Source: an uncultured Ruminococcus sp.
GTDB lineage: Bacteria > Bacillota > Clostridia > Oscillospirales > Ruminococcaceae
DNA: 8,267 nt
Assembly (NCBI GenBank): GCA_937926145.1
Contig: CALANW010000116.1
Span: 1 to 8,267, forward strand
Reading direction: 5' to 3'
The notes under the pieces: generated by a model
Told to the model about the DNA's origin: nothing
What the model saw: only the letters and a program-made list of their open reading frames with translations
Databases searched by the model: none
Translations under genes and position numbers: made by a program
In this document: positions 5,681 to 8,267 of the stretch, in pieces
Position numbering within the stretch: the first letter of the stretch is position 1
Layout: each line of letters opens with the position of its first letter

Positions 5681-6325
5681 ATGCTCGAATATACGAATAA
5701 ATACTGGAAAATGCTTGTGCCGATGATAAAGAAAAGCCTTGTGAAGCGCTTCGGAAAGGACGAAACCGCAAAGCTTCTCGCAAAGACGGACGAAATTTAC
5801 CGTGATATGCTCAACCGTGCAAACGATATTGGAAAAGACAATCCTATGGCATCGAATATGTATGAGTGCCTTATTTTTCTTGCGCTCTGGAAAGCTGCCG
5901 ACGGTAAAATTTCCGTTGAGGAACTGCGTGAGATAACTCACGAAATGCTGACCGCTCCTGCGTTCAAGGCAATGGGTCTGATAATAAACGCCAACAAGCC
6001 GAGCGGAATGAAGCGCATCGGAAATATGATGAAAAAGAACTCACAGTGGCTCGAAGAACACCCCAAGTACAAGAAATTTTCGTGGGATTTTAATTTTGAC
6101 GAAACCAAACATTCGGAGGGTTTTTACTACCATTTCACAAAGTGTCCGCTCAATGATTTTGCGCGGAAAGAGGGTTATCTCGATGTCCTGCCCGTGATGT
6201 GCGATATCGACTATCTGACGGCAGGACTTATGCATGCAAAGCTTATCCGCGAGCATACTCTTGCATCGGGCGGAGAGGTCTGCGATTACTGGTTCGTTGG
6301 AGATAATAGTCCGCAGGCAAAGTAA
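5681..6325 (+). CDS. ATC hydrolase-like protein, copy 1
   Basis: A 214-residue soluble protein that I place in the L-2-amino-thiazoline-4-carboxylic acid hydrolase-like family (PF14196 type). The named activity opens the thiazoline ring of L-ATC in bacterial cysteine synthesis, but most anaerobe members are untested. The diagnostic C-terminal half is present: HFTKCPLNDFARKEGYLDVLP from residue 151, MCDIDY (173-178), LMHAKLIR (183-190) and GGEVCDYWFVGD (197-208), with cysteines 155, 174 and 201. The helical N-terminal half includes a YECLIFLALWKAADG stretch (61-75). There is no signal peptide. GGGGGAGA precedes the ATG. It is first in a three-gene operon with a paralogue 11 bases downstream. 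Family is fairly sure; substrate is not, and a colocated acetyltransferase hints at modification or detoxification of a small amino or thiol compound. Confidence 0.8.
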   Translation: MLEYTNKYWKMLVPMIKKSLVKRFGKDETAKLLAKTDEIYRDMLNRANDIGKDNPMASNMYECLIFLALWKAADGKISVEELREITHEMLTAPAFKAMGLIINANKPSGMKRIGNMMKKNSQWLEEHPKYKKFSWDFNFDETKHSEGFYYHFTKCPLNDFARKEGYLDVLPVMCDIDYLTAGLMHAKLIREHTLASGGEVCDYWFVGDNSPQAK

Positions 6326-6336
6326 GGAGCTGCAAA

Positions 6337-7035
6337 ATGAAAGATAACGAAGTTGAATTCGACCGAAGCTGCCACGTCATTTACTCAAAGGCTTGCAAAA
6401 AGGTTATCCTCGAAAAGATAGCGGAGCATTATCCGAACGAAACGGAAAAGGTTTTTGAAGCCGTCCAAAAGCAGTATTCGGACTTCCTGAAAAACTATCG
6501 AACAGACCTTGGCGGAAAGAAAAATTTCCACAACGGAACGGCAGGTACATACGACTGCATAGCGCTGTTCAGCTATTATAAGGTCTGCAAAGACAAGACC
6601 TCGCTCGGCGAGATAGAGGAAATGAACAATGCGATATTCCTGCCTGCGTTCAAAAAACTGAGCTTTGCCGACTGCAACAAACCGATTTTCAAAAAGCTTC
6701 TGCACAAAGCATTTGCGGCTTCGGCAAAAAAATGCGGCAGGTGGAATGACTATAAAATGAACGTTTTTCCGTACAAAGAGGGCGAGCCGATACGGTATGA
6801 ATTCACCGCTTGCCCGATAGCCGATTTCGCCCGTGAAAACGGTCTGCTCAATGTCCTGTCTGCGATATGCAACGCCGATTTTGCGGCAATGGAGCTTATC
6901 CACGCTCGGCTCGTAAGAAAAACGACCTGCGGAAACGGAATCGTCTGCGACTATGCTATTTGCGGCGACAAGGACGAATACGCGGCTTTGCACGAAGAAT
7001 ATATCGATTCGGACGGTTACAGAAGAAACAAATAA
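6337..7035 (+). CDS. ATC hydrolase-like protein, copy 2 (paralogue)
   Basis: 232 residues, homologous to the preceding gene. The shared blocks are YEFTACPIADFARENGLLNVLS from residue 154, ICNADF (177-182), LIHARLVR (187-194) and IVCDYAICGDKDEY (202-215). The cysteines equivalent to those at 155, 174 and 201 in copy 1 are kept (159, 178, 204), as is one histidine (189), but copy 1 histidine 192 is replaced by threonine and one residue is missing before the CDY motif. The N-terminal halves have diverged strongly, so the duplication is old and the two may form a heterodimer or act on different substrates. Its ribosome binding site TAAGGAG (6323-6329) overlaps the upstream stop codon, indicating tight coupling. 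The protein extends about 20 residues past the core with a charged tail. Confidence 0.78.
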   Translation: MKDNEVEFDRSCHVIYSKACKKVILEKIAEHYPNETEKVFEAVQKQYSDFLKNYRTDLGGKKNFHNGTAGTYDCIALFSYYKVCKDKTSLGEIEEMNNAIFLPAFKKLSFADCNKPIFKKLLHKAFAASAKKCGRWNDYKMNVFPYKEGEPIRYEFTACPIADFARENGLLNVLSAICNADFAAMELIHARLVRKTTCGNGIVCDYAICGDKDEYAALHEEYIDSDGYRRNK

Positions 7036-7036
7036 A

Positions 7037-7044
7037 CCGGAGGG
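7037..7044 (+). promoter_or_regulatory. Ribosome binding site fixing the GNAT start at 7049
   Basis: CCGGAGGG lies directly after the stop of the second hydrolase-like gene and 4 bases before the ATG at 7049. An earlier in-frame ATG at 6953 would overlap the upstream gene by 83 bases and add 32 residues unlike any domain, so 7049 is chosen. Confidence 0.85.
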
Positions 7045-7048
7045 AAAT

Positions 7049-7648
7049 ATGGTAAAAGTAACATCATTGTCGGAAAAAGAAATTGAACAGATCGGTGAAG
7101 CCTTTGCCGATTATGAGTATGAAAATGGCGAAAGGGGAATGGCGTACCTTTTCGGAAGCAATGAAAATGTAAAGGAATATATCTGCGGCTTTGCCCGTGC
7201 GATGATAAAAGCAGGCTTTCTCTACAGCACGAGCGAGAACCACGAAGCCTATGTCGCATACAGATATTCAAAGGATAAAATTCCCGCTTCGGCAGGAATG
7301 GAGCTGATGAAAGCTATCTTTAAAACGATAGGACTTGGCGGCGGAATAAAGATGATGAAATTGATGAAGCGCGGCGGAGAATCCTATGAGGATAAATTCA
7401 AAAAGACAAAAAAGCCGTATATTTTCGTAGGAATGCTCGTTGTTTGCAAGCAGTATCAGGGTCAGGGCTTTATGCGAAAAGCGCTCGATATCGCATTTGA
7501 AGAGGGCAGGAAAAGAAACTGCCCCGTTATCCTCGACACGGACGCAGAATTGAAGCGCGACAAGTATGTACACCTCGGAATGAACAATATTCAGACGAGA
7601 AAATTTGACGAGGGTGCATATTTATATGACCTTGTGAAAGAGAACTGA
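7049..7648 (+). CDS. GNAT-family N-acetyltransferase
   Basis: A 199-residue cytoplasmic enzyme expected to transfer an acyl group from acyl-CoA to an amine. The acetyl-CoA-binding motif A is clear: FVGMLVVCKQYQGQGFMRKALDIA (residues 126-149), with the Q-x-x-GxG core QYQGQG at 135-140. It is followed by a helix, the strand CPVILDTD (158-165), and YVHLGM (173-178), the usual tyrosine and gly region near the GNAT C-terminus. The N-terminal part has a long insertion with KMMKLMKRGGESYEDKF (101-117), where substrate specificity probably lies. It follows the hydrolase paralogue by 13 bases and is the last gene before the terminator, so it is co-transcribed with both. Substrate unknown. Confidence 0.88.
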   Translation: MVKVTSLSEKEIEQIGEAFADYEYENGERGMAYLFGSNENVKEYICGFARAMIKAGFLYSTSENHEAYVAYRYSKDKIPASAGMELMKAIFKTIGLGGGIKMMKLMKRGGESYEDKFKKTKKPYIFVGMLVVCKQYQGQGFMRKALDIAFEEGRKRNCPVILDTDAELKRDKYVHLGMNNIQTRKFDEGAYLYDLVKEN

Positions 7649-7649
7649 A

Positions 7650-7696
7650 AAAACTCCGACCGAGTTTGGAAAAAGCTCGGTCGGAGTTTTGGTTTT
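7650..7696. terminator. Bidirectional rho-independent terminator
   Basis: AAAACTCCGACCGAG (7650-7664) pairs perfectly with 7676-7690 around an 11-base loop. On the plus strand it runs into TTTTGGTTTT after the GNAT gene, and on the minus strand into six T residues after the convergent membrane gene. It serves both converging transcripts. Confidence 0.9.
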
Positions 7697-7709
7697 ATAA
7701 AAGTTTATC

Positions 7710-8207
7710 TCAGCTTATCCACATAACGATAAGTCCTGCGATGACCGCAAAAACGAGAAATACAGGAACCATAGGGAAGCAGTCTTTTATATGAAACCAC
7801 TTCTGCGCATATTCCTTGTCCATGTGTTCAGTGCCCGGCAATCTCCGGCGCTTTACTCTCGGGAAGAATATCCAGTCGATGATGAATGTATCGAATGTAA
7901 AGAGCGCAAGGCAGTAGCATATAACCGCAATAAAGCCGTCAAGGAATGTTCTTGCTCCTGCGATATATGCAAATGTTACGACGATCACAAGCGCAACGAC
8001 CATAAAGATCACTTTCGCTATATAGTTCTTTGCGGTCAGTTTTTGCTTTTTGGCTTCAAGACCCTGACTTCTGTAATATTCAGCCTGAATTTCGGGCGGA
8101 TAGTCCGTGATCATATTCACGGGATCTTTGTTCAGAAGCACCGTTACCATTATCGCAAACGGTATTGCTAGGATAAGACACTCAATAATAATTGTTAATG
8201 CAGACAT
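7710..8207 (-). CDS. Small four-helix membrane protein of unknown function
   Basis: 165 residues with four predicted membrane helices near 3-25, 64-86, 88-113 and 144-164. A cytoplasm-like loop after helix 1 holds NKDPVNMITDYPPEIQAEYYRSQG (27-49), and a basic loop KRRRLPGTEHMDKEY (119-133) follows helix 3. The YPPEIQ...YRSQ loop is distinctive and I have an impression of it from uncharacterised Firmicutes membrane proteins, but cannot name a family. The start at 8207 is favoured over the in-frame ATG at the window edge (8267) because AGGAGAAA precedes it by 7-8 bases. It converges on the GNAT operon, so it is a separate transcription unit. No catalytic motif is seen. Confidence 0.82.
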   Translation of the reverse strand: MSALTIIIECLILAIPFAIMVTVLLNKDPVNMITDYPPEIQAEYYRSQGLEAKKQKLTAKNYIAKVIFMVVALVIVVTFAYIAGARTFLDGFIAVICYCLALFTFDTFIIDWIFFPRVKRRRLPGTEHMDKEYAQKWFHIKDCFPMVPVFLVFAVIAGLIVMWIS

Positions 8208-8212
8208 AATAA

Positions 8213-8222
8213 TTTCTCCTCG
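8213..8222 (-). promoter_or_regulatory. Ribosome binding site fixing the start at 8207
   Basis: On the minus strand CGAGGAGAAATTATTATG gives an AGGAG core about 8 bases before the ATG. The remaining bases to 8267 hold AT-rich possible -10 sequences (TATTAT, TTATAC) but no convincing -35 partner. Confidence 0.75.
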
Positions 8223-8267
8223 TATAATAAAGTTATCCCCAACAAAAGTTGAGAGATATAAAGCCAC

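Noticed and set aside
6385..6993. 202-residue open frame on the minus strand opposite the second hydrolase-like gene
   Set aside because: It is antisense to a gene with family motifs and a good ribosome binding site, and it shows no recognisable domain.
6953..7048. Upstream extension of the GNAT gene to an ATG at 6953
   Set aside because: It would overlap the preceding gene by 83 bases and lacks a ribosome binding site, while 7049 has GGAGGG in front and begins like a normal GNAT domain.
8240..8251. Palindrome CAACAAAAGTTG before the last gene
   Set aside because: Only 4-bp arms, which is expected by chance, and it does not resemble either operator type.

Overview
The window looks like chromosomal DNA of a low-to-mid GC Gram-positive anaerobe, probably a gut Clostridia relative of Ruminococcus/Oscillospiraceae. 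The evidence is strong GGAGG-type ribosome binding sites, sigma-A style promoters with extended -10 elements, short GC-rich terminators of the GCCGC...GCGGC kind, and large FtsX-type permeases. The taxonomic call is inference, because no rRNA, tRNA or marker gene is present. No CRISPR array, insertion sequence or phage gene is visible.

Layout. Bases 1-130 hold an 83-base imperfect palindrome. A six-helix membrane protein of unknown function lies on the minus strand (131-808), driven by a full-consensus extended promoter. Reading the other way, a TetR/AcrR-type regulator (1048-1674) is followed by an ABC ATPase (1830-2531) and a 988-residue FtsX-type permease (2531-5497) that overlap by one base. 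A strong terminator closes this unit. A second plus-strand operon follows: two tandem paralogues of the L-2-amino-thiazoline-4-carboxylic acid hydrolase (ATC hydrolase)-like family (5681-6325, 6337-7035) and a GNAT acetyltransferase (7049-7648). It ends at a bidirectional terminator shared with a convergent gene for a four-helix membrane protein (7710-8207, minus).

How it may work. Four near-identical palindromes (CATAACA-N-TGTTATG) flank tetR: two before it and two between it and the transporter genes. One overlaps the tetR -10 box. The simplest reading is a self-regulating TetR switch that represses its own gene and the transporter until a ligand is sensed. The permease carries two equal-length blocks of Asp-Gly heptads, inferred to form an extracellular helical hairpin between TM1 and TM2.

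A different palindrome (GTTAGYATWTGCTAAY) sits just after the start point of the minus-strand membrane protein gene and again over the -10 of a promoter for the hydrolase/GNAT operon. This suggests that a regulator encoded elsewhere co-controls these two units. The window is therefore two adjacent, separately regulated accessory modules. The transporter's substrate, the TetR ligand and the hydrolase substrates cannot be read from the sequence.
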